Below, piece after piece: positions 1-10,045 of a stretch of DNA of 20,242 nt. The number at the start of each line of letters is the position of its first letter. The first letter of the stretch is position 1. The notes beneath the pieces were generated by a model. The model had not been told where the DNA came from and did not search any database. It saw only the letters and a program-made list of their open reading frames with translations. The stretch lies in NCBI GenBank assembly GCA_036897095.1, contig JAYMSP010003315.1:1-20242 (forward strand), written 5' to 3'. The stretch is from Plantago elongata. Its lineage: Eukaryota > Streptophyta > Magnoliopsida > Lamiales > Plantaginaceae. The position numbers were made by a program, and so were the translations under genes.

Positions 1-301
1 CCTCTCCATTGAAGAACAAAACAAAATCTTCTTCGAGGTCAACCCATTGGACGACAGGGGTCGAGTCTATGGAGTTGATAGTCTAGCTACTTCGCTGGAA
101 CCTGGTAGCTACTCAGTCTCACAGGAAGGATCACGCTCTACTCTTTACACAGAGCCAGGTCGATCGGATGTGACTCCCATGCAGAGGCAGATTCAGGAGT
201 TGCTTGAGAACCAGGCTTGTCTACAGACTTAGATGGAGTCTTTCAAAAGACGTCTTCCGTCTGAATCACCTCCATCGTCTCCTGATCACATTATGGATTA
301 G
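1..301 (+). pseudogene. C-terminal fragment of CACTA (En/Spm, Ptta-type) transposon ORF
   Basis: An open frame runs in from the left edge (codons starting at base 2) to a TAG at 230-232. It includes the segment FFEVNPLDDRGRVYGVDSL, followed by a Ser/Thr-rich stretch and a short helical tail (MQRQIQELLENQ). This layout resembles the C-terminal end of plant Ptta/En/Spm transposase-type proteins, which in family members ends in a short coiled coil and a Ser/Pro tail. After the TAG the same frame continues with a plausible tail (MESFKRRLPSESPPSSPDH) to a second TAG at 299-301, so the first stop is probably a disabling mutation. The subterminal repeats immediately downstream support a CACTA origin. 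The N-terminal part lies outside the window. Family assignment rests on recalled resemblance and context. Confidence 0.6.
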
Positions 302-323
302 TTACTTGTTTTTACTTTTCTGG

Positions 324-496
324 ACGGATTATTAGGTACTTCTGTTTTATTTTCTCCACGGATGATTAGGTATTTGTGTTTTATTTTGCTTACGGATTCT
401 TAGTTACCGGTTTAGTTCGTATGGATGTTTACAATTACCTTTGGATACTTTTTATTTGACGAATCATTTTTATTTCGACGAATCACTTTTATTTGA
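324..496. repeat. Short tandem repeats in the CACTA 3' tail
   Basis: Three related units beginning ACGGATNNTTAGNTA start at about 324, 358 and 392, a period of 34 bases; the third is incomplete. Further on, two copies of a roughly 19-base unit beginning GACGAATCA start near 458 and 477. They lie between the transposase-type ORF end and the subterminal repeats, so they are best read as part of the element's 3' non-coding region. Confidence 0.6.
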
Positions 497-579
497 ATAC
501 GTTATTATACATTAGTATGGTGTGAAAATTCGAGACGAAAACAAGAAATTTTTTAATATTTCAAAAAAAAACACCAGGT

Positions 580-795
580 CCGCGACGGAATTATATGTCG
601 CTAATAGGACAAGTTAGGGACGCTCAAAGCGTTCCTAAGTCATTCGTCCATATTAGCGACAAATATTTATCCGTCGCTAAGGACGAACTAGGGACGCTTA
701 GAACGCCCCTAGTCGTAGCGACGAATATTTATGGACGGACTGGTCAAACGATCGGTTCGTCACTAATTTGTTGCTGGCCGGACCAGCGATGAATA
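580..795 (+). mobile_element. CACTA 3' subterminal repeat region
   Basis: Short direct and inverted copies of a CGTCGCTAA / TTAGCGACG motif are packed here, for example the inverted pair TTAGCGAC...GTCGCTAA around 653-681. Paired GGGACGCT / AGCGTTCC and AGGGACGC / GCGCCCCTAG-like arms lie around 614-712. In CACTA elements such subterminal arrays are binding sites for the element's own DNA-binding protein. I see no CACTA-type terminal inverted repeat at the outer edge, so the terminus is lost or diverged. The same sequence vocabulary recurs at 16797-17200. Confidence 0.7.
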
Positions 796-800
796 ATTCT

Positions 801-3046
801 GTCGCTGATTTCCAAGTTAATTTCCAAATTTAAGCAATCTAAATTAATATCTCTAAGTAAGTTCTAAAAAACATTAGTTTGTTGCACTTCCAAGTCTTGG
901 TCTTAATTAAGATATAATTAGATTAATTTTAATTAATTTATTTATATAGTGTATAATTTCGATCTCAATATGTTCAGAGGATTAGGGTCCTCTTAGTTCT
1001 TTAAGAGGGTAAGGTAATGAACCTAGGTCGTCTCAATTCCCATAGGTCACGATAGATAATTTAAGGGTTGATCGAAAATCAATTTGAATTAAAAAATGCT
1101 CATTCAAATAGTCTGTTTTGTACATAAAACGAACTATTTAAATGGACATTTTTCAATTCAAATCGCTTTTAAATCAGCCCCTTAAATTCTTAAACAAACA
1201 TCTTAAATTAAACTGGAACATATTAAAACGTATGTTATTTAAAAATTTGAAAAGAGAAGGATTGAACAAAATGTGGAGGTCCCTGAAAGAAAAATTAGAG
1301 GGGCTTTTGAGTAAAGTGGCAAGTTATGAAGGGAACCGACACAAATGCACCACGTGTCAGTCAGACAAATTCTTACTCCTCTAGCTGTGGTCCGACGAAT
1401 TGTATGTGTCATCGAGATCCACGAAATGATTAAGCCGCGTTTTAATATTAAAGCTGGATTATATATTATCATCATCGGCCTACGTAGTAATAACGTGTTT
1501 TTTTTAAAAATGGAGTGCAGCATATTTAAGATAAGTCATCTTCAATTAACAGAGGAGGGTTCGAGTTACCCATTTTCTATTCTAAAAGAAAGATAATTAT
1601 CATTTTTGACATTTACAACTCACAGTTAATAATTATTAATAATTTGTAATTATTACATTTTTAAATCTATACAAACTATCATAACATAATAACGTTATAT
1701 CTAATATAATATGAGTATGTATGTGGTTTGCATCAATTACGTAGAGAATATAATTTATCTCATAATTATAATATAATAATAGATATTTATTTGGCGCATA
1801 AATAGTTTATAGAACTATTGGTGCATTCTTCGAGAACTGTTTGGTAAATTATATTTATATTTATGGGAAAAGGGATTATAGATTATAGCTAGGGCAATGC
1901 AACAATTCGAGATAATTCATTTTTCAAACTAATTCGAAGAGATTACCGATCTTAACATAATCATTTTGGACCACTGGAAGCCAAAACATGATATATTCAA
2001 AGTTGAATATGATGAAAATGTCCAACTGATTAATGAGACGGTATAATTTAATTATAAAGAATAGGAATAAATCGTCACATCGATTTAATGGAGTAATTGT
2101 GAATGAAAGTATTGTAAGCTTGTACCTTTTATATTGACACTGTTTTTTGGATTAAGTAGTCTAGAAGTTTTATCCGAATCGTAATTAGATTAGTGGTCAA
2201 TATGCAAGGGCTCATGAGTAACTATATGTATTTATCATGGCTACTAATGGTGGTACGATTAATTGATTAATTAAATTAATTTACTTATCAATTAAATAAT
2301 TGATAATATTAGTTCAATATATCAGATATATTCTATTTGCTAGAATAATTGAGTTATTTGATTTCTTCTACTACTATTATAAAAGGAAATAACACCAGGA
2401 TAGTCTGTGAACTAGATAAATATTCTTTTACCCTTCATGCATTTAGAATTATTTTTTCTTTTAATTTATTAAAATATGACAATGTAAAATTCATTCTTAT
2501 TTATAACTGGTTTTAAATTAAAATTGAATTTTTTATGACTATAAGGAGTTTATTCCTTTATAGATTATTTTTTTATAAAGTTTTTAGCGTAAGTTGAAAG
2601 TTGGAATATATATACGTATGGCGTGTCAATTTTCTGATATTAAAATTGAAAGTGCATCTGAATTGAAAATAATTCAAAATTAACAAATGGGCCTCACTAG
2701 GTTGCAGACGAAAGGGGACACACAGATTATCAACTTGTATGCTAGGCTATTATAAATTCTGCATTACTATTTATGATAAATTCTTCAATAGACAATTTCT
2801 AAAAATAAGTCGTAGATCTTGTGGTTAAAAATAAATTATATTTATTAAAATATGGGATCACATGAGTTTAAAATTATTCTCCAAATCATATTAGATTATT
2901 TTCACCCACATGGACTATCAACTTACTCATATATCCGATCTATATTAGAATTTTTCACTATTTATTAAAGTAATATTTATCACTCGACAACACTTTGCTA
3001 CAACACGTCCACCAAAATCTCAGTAGAAATGGATACCAACTTGATT
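801..3046. other. AT-rich intergenic stretch without recognisable genes
   Basis: Open frames here are short and AT-driven, with no recognisable domain and no conserved-looking codon pattern. A hairpin at 1106-1139 is listed separately. AT-rich palindromic sequence lies around 2255-2310. I see no tRNA, rRNA or clear transposon coding sequence. Confidence 0.6.
1106..1139. repeat. Imperfect inverted repeat (hairpin)
   Basis: Arms AAATAGTCTGTTTT and AAAACGAACTATTT pair at 12 of 14 positions around a 6-base loop (GTACAT). It is isolated, with no associated gene. Confidence 0.45.
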
Positions 3047-3261
3047 TCCTCCGTCTCAATTACATTTAATCGCGGGATCGGACTAAAATTTTATAATCTT
3101 TTAATAAAATAGGAGCTATAGTAAGATAGAAAAATAAATTGAATAATGTGAGTGAATATGCTAGTGAATAAAATAGGATATAATTTTTAAAAAAGTAAAT
3201 TGGTAATTAAATTTGAGACGGATAAAAATAAAATATGGTAACATAAAATTGGGACGGAGGA
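3047..3261. mobile_element. Stowaway-like MITE
   Basis: A roughly 215-base AT-rich, non-coding segment is bounded by terminal inverted repeats: TCCTCCGTCTCAAT on the left and AATTGGGACGGAGGA on the right, with one mismatch over the arms. The CTCCGTCYCAATT terminus is typical of Stowaway (Tc1/mariner-derived) MITEs in plants. A clean TA target duplication is not obvious. Instead a 14-base direct repeat (TACCAACTTGATTT) lies at 3034-3047 and 3277-3290. Confidence 0.7.
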
Positions 3262-3290
3262 AATATTTCCGTTACTTACCAACTTGATTT

Positions 3291-3776
3291 GCCATTTGTT
3301 GTGCAATCTATTCCATATAATTCAATTTCATCTAAGATTGCAAGCTTATATAAATACTAGTACTAACCTATGAAGATGTCACGGTATGATTTACTTTAAA
3401 TATAAACTCAAGATGTGACGAATCCAAAATTATAATAATCAAGTATTAAACTTGCTACATGTATTCGGAAAAAATAATATAATATTTCAGTTTGAATCTT
3501 CTAATGACCACTAAAAATACAGAGTACAATTACATTAGAAGTAATTCTAACTTACAACTCTTAGAGTGAAAATATAAAAGACAAAGCATGGTCCACTTGA
3601 CAAAAGTTCAAAAGAAATAAAGTTGTTGTAGTTGCATTTCCATCATACCATAATGTCTTCAAATCCAAATCAATGTTGTTAATTTGTATACAATTAAAAT
3701 AATTTTCATATGAAGTGAGTATATATTTATTCCACATTGAACATATAATGGAAATTATAATAACATAATTTACCTC
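3291..3776. other. AT-rich stretch downstream of the helicase remnant
   Basis: No recognisable gene. The minus-strand frame at 3561-3809 only continues, out of frame, past the helicase C-terminus and shows no known domain. If the helicase belongs to a Helitron, the element's 3' terminal hairpin should lie here, but I could not identify one with confidence. Confidence 0.5.
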
Positions 3777-5352
3777 AAAAAATTCTAAAAATCTTCTTAT
3801 AAACAACATTTATCGTTCTATCGGTGAATTTCCTTCTTCATCTAAAGCCAACAACTTCATCCCTTTTATGTTGGTGACTCTCGAAATCCAACGTATAATT
3901 GGTAGTGGCTGAAAACATGTTTTGGTAGGTATAGGCCGATATGATTTAAAGACTGACCTTGACTCTTATTTTTTGTTATGGCATAACAAACATATATTGG
4001 GAATTGTCTTCACTGGAATCTGATAGGAAACTTGGGAAGATCAGATGGTGTGAGAACTACTCGTGCAATCAATACCTTTTGGCATGCATTATTCCCATGC
4101 ATCTTTTTAGCTTGTATAACATAATCCCCGATTTTAGTAACAATTAGCCTCATGAGAACATAATTGGAGAACCTTCCTTCAGTCTAATGACATGGTTCGA
4201 TATACCTGATGTTTTAATTGTGTTAAGGAACTCGATTGAGTAGACATCCTATCTATTTACTATGTCATCTTTGTGTGGACATATGCTATCTAAGTTCAAG
4301 AACTCAGTGGCATCTCCAGGAAGTAGGGACATTACATAGACATTGACTTCATGTACAACCTCATTAGTCGGAGCTAAAATGGCCCTATCTTCAAAGTAAC
4401 GGCCATCACCCACATGGTATAGAATAGAAGGATATGTGGACTTCACAATAACATCTAATGATTCAGATGCATCACGAAAGAGTAGATCATTAGATAAATT
4501 GAATTCGACCTCACCATCATTTGTGTCATCAACTTCACATCTTCAACCTTCAATAACCAGTCGTTGAACTCCTAAATTTCACGAACCTCAGCCATGATTT
4601 GCCTGGTTGTTGCTATACAATTGAAAAAATCCAATTAGAAAATTATTAATATAATAACTATTTATCTAAAATATGATCATAGAAATAATTTTATACCTGA
4701 AGACGCATGATTTTTGGTGAGCTTGAGCACACGACAATGGCTCCATATGTGTCTAGTTGATGCGAGAGAGTGATGGACAATGTCATACGTACTCCTCTAG
4801 GGATGACTGGCAATATCTGTTTAAAATCGTCTCCAAATACAACTACCAACCCTTCAAAGGGAAGGTCTGAAGGTTCTCCATCGGATCTCCTCATAATATC
4901 CCTCAGGCTGCGGTCCACTGCCTCAAGACAATACATGTTTGTCATAAGGGCTTCATCCCAAATAATGAGCTTTGTCTTATGCAATAACCCAGTAAGATCA
5001 GATTCATGTACAATCATCATACACACGGTCGTCTCGTCAACATTCAAAGGAATGCTAAAACTTAAATGTGTAGTACGGCCTCCAGGCATCAATAAAGATG
5101 AAATCCCACTTGATGCAATTGGAAGAAAAATATCACCTTGACCTCGTATTGCAGAGGAAAGTGTCTTCCATAAGAACGTTTTTCCGCTACCACAATATCT
5201 ATGCAAAAAGAAAACACCACAAGATTCTGCTGATATAGCATCCATGATTGTATTGTAGATATCACGTTGCTCTTCAGTTAGGCACGTATATAGACGGTTA
5301 TGTTCTTCCATCACTGCAGCTTTATCATATGATGTTTCTTCCAATAAGAGTA
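3777..5352 (-). pseudogene. Decayed Helitron-type PIF1-like helicase (C-terminal part)
   Basis: Read from 5352 downward on the minus strand, this matches the plant Helitron/PIF1 helicase domain order. Walker A is GSGKTFLWKTL, followed by a SSGISSLLMPGGRT segment with HLSFSIPL, Walker B LIIWDEA, then VVVFGDDFKQILPVIPRG. Near 4783 the frame shifts to one reading YDIVHHSLAST then CRVLKLTKN, and near 4710 it shifts back to MRLQ. After a possible intron (about 4613-4696, GT-AG) comes EFNDWLLKVEDVK, preceded by an in-frame TAG, then another shift. AILAPTNEVVHEVN and SLLPGDATEFLNLDSI follow at 4249-4446. Degraded but readable motifs continue to the end: [31 protein letters not shown] and NVVYKKIF. 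The N-terminal Rep part is absent, and unrelated sequence begins just upstream of 5352. In intact Helitrons this helicase is thought to unwind DNA in rolling-circle transposition. This copy is clearly non-functional. Confidence 0.9.
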
Positions 5353-5870
5353 TTTTGACGGGAAAATTCGAAAAAGGTACCCTAAGTTGTATATTTCAGA
5401 AAAAGGTACGTTTGGTTGTTACCATCTAATTTTGATACCTTAAATCGACATTGTGTCCAATTTAGGTATCTCGTGACACGTGACAACTTATTTATGTGAC
5501 ACGTGTCACATTGAAAATTTAAAATTTTGATGGACGAAAATCATAAATAAAATAAATTTGAACAATTTTCAATTTCACAACATAATTTTTAATTATTATA
5601 AATCAACCCTATTTTGTAAAATCAAAAATAAAATAAGGTTAAAAGATAAAAGAAAGAGGTGGAAAATTAATTTTAAATTACAAAAAAAATATATGAAGAT
5701 TCTGGAAAATTATAAATTATAATTTTAAATTAATTTGTATATATATGAAAAATAATTGAAAAATAAAAAATAATTAATTTAACAAAAGGGGGACACGTAT
5801 CACTCTCTCGTAATTCATGGAAATGTAGTGTTTGTTTCTCCATACTTGTGAGGCACTTCTCTATATTTAA
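5353..5870. other. Non-coding, AT-rich repeat-derived stretch
   Basis: No ORF of note. Two related AAAAAGGTAC segments sit at about 5370-5410, and two copies of GACACGTG lie within 5475-5512, inside a stretch that looks like non-autonomous transposon DNA interrupting the helicase remnant. I cannot define its termini. Confidence 0.4.
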
Positions 5871-5874
5871 TTAT

Positions 5875-6079
5875 ACTTGTTCCGTCCCAATTTAAATGTT
5901 TCGTAAATTAAATATATATTTTAATATAATTAATTAATTAATATAAGTTTATTAAAAATGAAATTGTGAAGATAAATGTTATAGTTTTAGACACAGATTT
6001 TAATGCAACCAATTAAACTTCTTTTAATTATAATATTAAATTTTAAACCGTCTAAAATAGAATACAGGGCCAAGGGAGT
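5875..6079. mobile_element. Probable Stowaway-like MITE upstream of the boron transporter gene
   Basis: The left end reads ACTTGTTCCGTCCCAATTTA and the right end GGGCCAAGGGAGTGTAGTA. The right end, reverse-complemented, begins TACACTCCCTTGGCCC, so the ends are degenerate copies of the CTCCCTCCGTCCC terminus common to plant MITEs. The interior is AT-rich and non-coding. Its right edge lies within about 15 bases of the proposed TATA box, so it forms part of the promoter. Termini are imperfect, so this is a moderate call. Confidence 0.5.
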
Positions 6080-6087
6080 GTAGTATA

Positions 6088-6098
6088 CTATATATATG
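6088..6098 (+). promoter_or_regulatory. Probable TATA box of the boron transporter gene
   Basis: A CTATATATATG run lies about 430 bases upstream of the proposed start codon, and ahead of a leader that appears to contain an intron. Transcription would begin around 6120-6130. The sequence is AT-rich overall, so TATA-like strings are common. Confidence 0.4.
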
Positions 6099-6129
6099 CA
6101 CACATATACATGTTCCCAATATATTTAAC

Positions 6130-6517
6130 ACATTTTCAGGCTCCAGCATTTGCTTACGCTCCGTGTTCTTGTTCTTGTTTAATTTGAGGAGTACTTACCT
6201 CCAGTAAGGTTGCTAGCCATTTCATTTGAGGTAATAATATATATCTTCAACTATATCATCATATATATTTTGATGCATGCATTACAAACATACTCCATAC
6301 TTGCCTTAATTAATTGCTTGTTCCCTTGCTTCTGTATAGATCCATTGTCGGATTCAAGCAGGCCGAGCATGGTTAGTTTACCTGACAACTTAGAATTTTG
6401 TAAACTGAACTAATCCAGCCGAGCCTCGTCGGACCTTTTTCAGGGGGCGGTTCTTCCAGTGGCGTTTTAATTATCAGTACGATTTCTAACTTTTGGTTGA
6501 CCATGAATTATCAGGCC
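6130..6517 (+). other. 5' leader of the boron transporter gene with one or two introns
   Basis: A likely leader intron spans 6231-6339 (TTTGAG|GTAATA ... CTGTATAG|ATCC). The segment after it ends GAGCATG|GTTAGT, and an acceptor ATTATCAG|GCC precedes the main ATG. If the second intron (6372-6514) is real, the ATG at 6369-6371 joins directly and in frame to GCC ATG GAG, moving the start upstream by two codons. If it is retained, the same ATG opens a 14-codon upstream ORF (6369-6413). Splicing would therefore decide whether this ATG is the start codon or an inhibitory upstream ORF. Confidence 0.45.
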
Positions 6518-9500
6518 ATGGAGAACATGAAAGGGCCGTTGAGGGGAGTTAAGGAGGATCTAAGAGGCAGGTTGGCCTGTTACAAGCAGGATTGGATTGC
6601 TGGGATTCGTTCTGGATTTGGGTACATATATACACTCATCTATGCCTTTATGTATCAGATTAATTGATAGCATGGTTGAAATTAGTGAGCAAACATCTAG
6701 ACATAATTTTATATAAGAAACAAGAAATAGTAGTTGCTTCATAAGATTTTAAAAGTTAACATGTGATAAGTGATAACTGATAACCAATCAATGTTTTGGT
6801 TGTCAACAAGCAGGATATTGGCTCCAACTACTTACATCTTCTTTCATCAGCTCTCCCTGTCATTGCCTTTGGGGAGCAAATCAGAAGAGAAACTGGTAAG
6901 CATTTACATACCATATACATACCGATTTCTTCGGAAGCAATTTAAACTCGATTTTAATTGAGTCACTTCGCGGAAAATGAACACGAACAAAACATATTAC
7001 ACACCTTGTTCATGTCCTGTCCAGTGTTCTTAATGTTGTTTCCTTAACATCATTTTGATGGAATTGACGGTCTTGATCGTGCTTCTTGTGTCCACGTATT
7101 AAATTTCTTGCCACTGCAATTTCTGGCAAAGAGCTGCTATGGGCTATACATGCCAAGGAAGCAATTTATTGCTCTTGGGATTGATGATGGTTTCTAGTAT
7201 TGGGTTATTAATGGATGTGGATTGGGTTAGGCCAAAGTTGCAATTCTAGGCTTTTGAATTCCTGGTGTGGGTTTAATTAGGGAGCTTTTGATTGTGTTCG
7301 TGGTCGTGATGTAATATTAGAATACACTCTTGTAAACGTTTTGAAACAACAAAGTGACTCAAACCCCAACCAACTTGAAAAGTTGGGTGAATTAGTGTTT
7401 AGAAATATAAATAACTGCCCGCACCCGCTATTGTAAAAATTTAGATAAGTAACGTTGGTACTGCTTACTAGATGGGAGCTTGAGCACTGTTGAAACATTA
7501 GCATCAACAGCTATTTGTGGGATCATACACTCCATTTTTGGTGGACAGCCCTTGATGATATTGGGGGTTGCAGAGCCTACTATTATTATGTACTCCTATA
7601 TGTACAAATTTGCCAAAGGACGTCAAGACTTGGGACAAGATCTCTACCTGGCTTGGGCTGGTTGGTACGCATCGCTACGCGAACTAAATTAAATCAAATT
7701 CGCAGCCTAAGTATTATATTAAGATGACTATGATATATATGGCTTGCTGCAGGATATGTGTTTGGACAGCGTTGATGCTTTTTCTTCTTGCAATCTTTAA
7801 CGCTTGCACGATCACAAATAGATTTACGCGAATAGCTGGTGAAACTTTTGGAATGCTAATTGCTGTGCTCTTCATTCAGGAGTCAATCAGGGTAATTATT
7901 ACTCCAATTGCTGGCTACTGATTTCTTTCTTACGCTGTTTGGCATAGGACTAAAGTTCAACCCACTCTCTGCTAAAGTCGAGTAAAATGTTTGGCATGAA
8001 ATTATAGTCATGTTGCTATAGTAATACTTTTTGTTTGTTTATTCGTTGAAAGGGGCTGGTAAGTGAGTTCCAAATTCCAAAATCAGAAGAGAACGCTGAC
8101 TCAGAAGCGTTTCAATTCCACTGGCTGTACGGGCGGTTTGCTAGCTGTTATCTTTTCTTTTGGGTTGCTATATACTGGTATAAAGAGCAGAACAGCCCGG
8201 TCATGGTGGTATGGGACAAGTTGGGCAAGAAGCTTCGTTGCAGATTACGGGGTGCCCTTGATGGTCTTAGTTTGGACAGCAATGTCGTTCATGATGCCGA
8301 GTAAGGTTCCCTCTGGAGTCCCTAGAAGGCTCGTCAGTCCACTTCCCTGGCAATCCACCTCACTACACCACTGGACAGTAATCAAGGTACGTTTGTTAAT
8401 TTTTCATAACACGTGAATGAAGGATTGTTTTAGTGATTGCTTACTAAGCAGCTGATGTTTTCTTTTCTTTTTTTAAATAAATTTGCAGGATATGGGAAAT
8501 GTTCCAGTAGTGTATATCTTTGCAGCTCTTGTTCCAGCAGTTATGATAGCAGGGCTTTACTTTTTTGACCACAGCGTGGCTTCTCAATTGGCACAACAAA
8601 AGGAGTTTAACCTTAAGAAGCCATCGGCCTATCATTGGGGCATCTTGTTGCTCGGATTTCTGGTATGAAAATAGACACACTAATTAATCTATAGCCGAGT
8701 ATAGATATGGATTACATCAACTTTTTTCAGACGTTATTATGTGGATTAATTGGACTTCCACCTTCAAATGGAGTTTTGCCGCAATCTCTATGCACACCAA
8801 AAGCTTAGCTGTTCTGAGAAAGCAGTTCATACGTAGAAAAATGGTCCAACAAGCTAAAGAGAGCATTAAGCGTAAAGCCAGTAGTTCTGAGATTTATGGA
8901 GAGATGCAAGCTATGTTCATAGAAATAGACAAACCTCCACAAGTAAGTCATTATTTGATGCCATTTCACCAGATAATAATAATTATTTTTAAATGAGATT
9001 TGAGAAGATTCATTCATGTTGCGATGCAGACTACTACTGTAGTCAATGAGCTGCAGAACTTAAAGGCTGCAGTGATGGAAGTTAAAGACAAAGAAGATAA
9101 ACCAAAAGTAAGCTTTGATCCTGACTTGCAGATTGACCAACACTTGCCAGTCCGTGTTAATGAACAACGAGTCAGCAACTTGTTACAGTCACTTCTAGTG
9201 GCACTGTCAGTATGCGCCGTTCCAGTCATCAAACTGATACCAACATCCGTTCTTTGGGGCTATTTCGCTTATATGGCAATTGACAGTCTCCCTGGAAATC
9301 AACTATGGGAGAGGATACTATTCATCTTCATTGAACCTAACCGCAGATACAAGTAAGCCTCTTATTAGCTTTATATGTTTAAGTACCAGTACTCAACGCT
9401 ATAAACTGTTTTGACAGGGTTCTTGCGGGCAATCATGCTTCATTTATGGAGTCCGTACCATTCAGATACATCTCGATGTTCACATTATTTCAGTTCCTGT

Positions 9501-10045
9501 ACTTGCTCTTGTGCTTTGGAGTGACCTGGATCCCTTTAGCTGGGATTCTATTTCCTTTGCCTTTTTTTCTTCTGATAAGTATCCGGCAGTACATTCTCCC
9601 CAAGTATTTTCACTCTCATCTGCGTAAACTGGATGCTGCTGAGTACGAGGAAATTTATGGAACTCCAAAGCATTCTATGAGTCGATCAATCATGGTAAAC
9701 ATTCATACATGTAACATGTTCATTATATCTTTAGTTGATTGTTACAAATGTTAAGTGACAAATTAATAAAATTGTGAACTGCCAGGAAATGGGAGAGGGA
9801 GATGACTCGAACAGGGAAGGTGAAGTGGAAACATCAGATGGTGAGATATTGGACGAGATGACAACTAGGAGAGGAGAGTTGAAGATCAGGACTAAGAGTT
9901 TCAATGACGATAAACGCCTTCAGGTAGGTAGTTGCACGTAGGCAGAGCGAGGTTGTGGCATTTTGAACACATGAATAATCACTAACATCATCGTCGTTTT
10001 GGGTTTATGCAGATTCATCCACATGATGTAGCATCAGGATCATAA
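6518..10045 (+). CDS. BOR1-like: Boron (borate) transporter, BOR1-like, 11 exons with three apparent frameshifts
   Basis: Plant BOR proteins (SLC4-related) are plasma-membrane borate exporters that load boron into xylem or shoots. Exons by GT-AG junctions and frame: 6518-6621, 6814-6895, 7472-7664, 7753-7891, 8053-8386, 8489-8662, 8731-8942, 9030-9352, 9418-9694, 9786-9923, 10013-10045; about 669 residues, near family length. Diagnostic segments are [114 protein letters not shown] and [20 protein letters not shown]. The cytosolic tail contains [24 protein letters not shown] in the loop after RRKM resembles a tyrosine (YxxPhi) sorting signal. Three indels break the frame: -1 in exon 2 (about 6841-6846), -2 or +1 in exon 5 (about 8130-8135) and -1 in exon 7 (about 8786-8789). 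Exon lengths confirm each. It is either a young pseudogene or an intact gene with assembly errors. Identity is secure; functionality is not. Confidence 0.92.

Noticed and set aside
1142..1596. Overlapping short frames on both strands (80, 94 and 83 codons)
   Set aside because: No recognisable motif, and mutual overlap on both strands in AT-rich DNA; treated as chance.
3959..4147. 62-codon plus-strand open frame
   Set aside because: Antisense to the C-terminal helicase segment that contains NKSQGQSL.
4770..5141. 123-codon plus-strand open frame
   Set aside because: It is antisense to the helicase remnant, whose minus-strand translation carries the recognisable Walker and PIF1 motifs.
6110..6187. 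26-codon upstream ORF ahead of BOR
   Set aside because: Its ATG lies only about 12 bases after the proposed TATA box, so it is probably upstream of the transcription start.
7277..7507. 76-codon minus-strand open frame in a BOR intron
   Set aside because: It overlaps a BOR exon and its flanking intron, with no domain; chance ORF.
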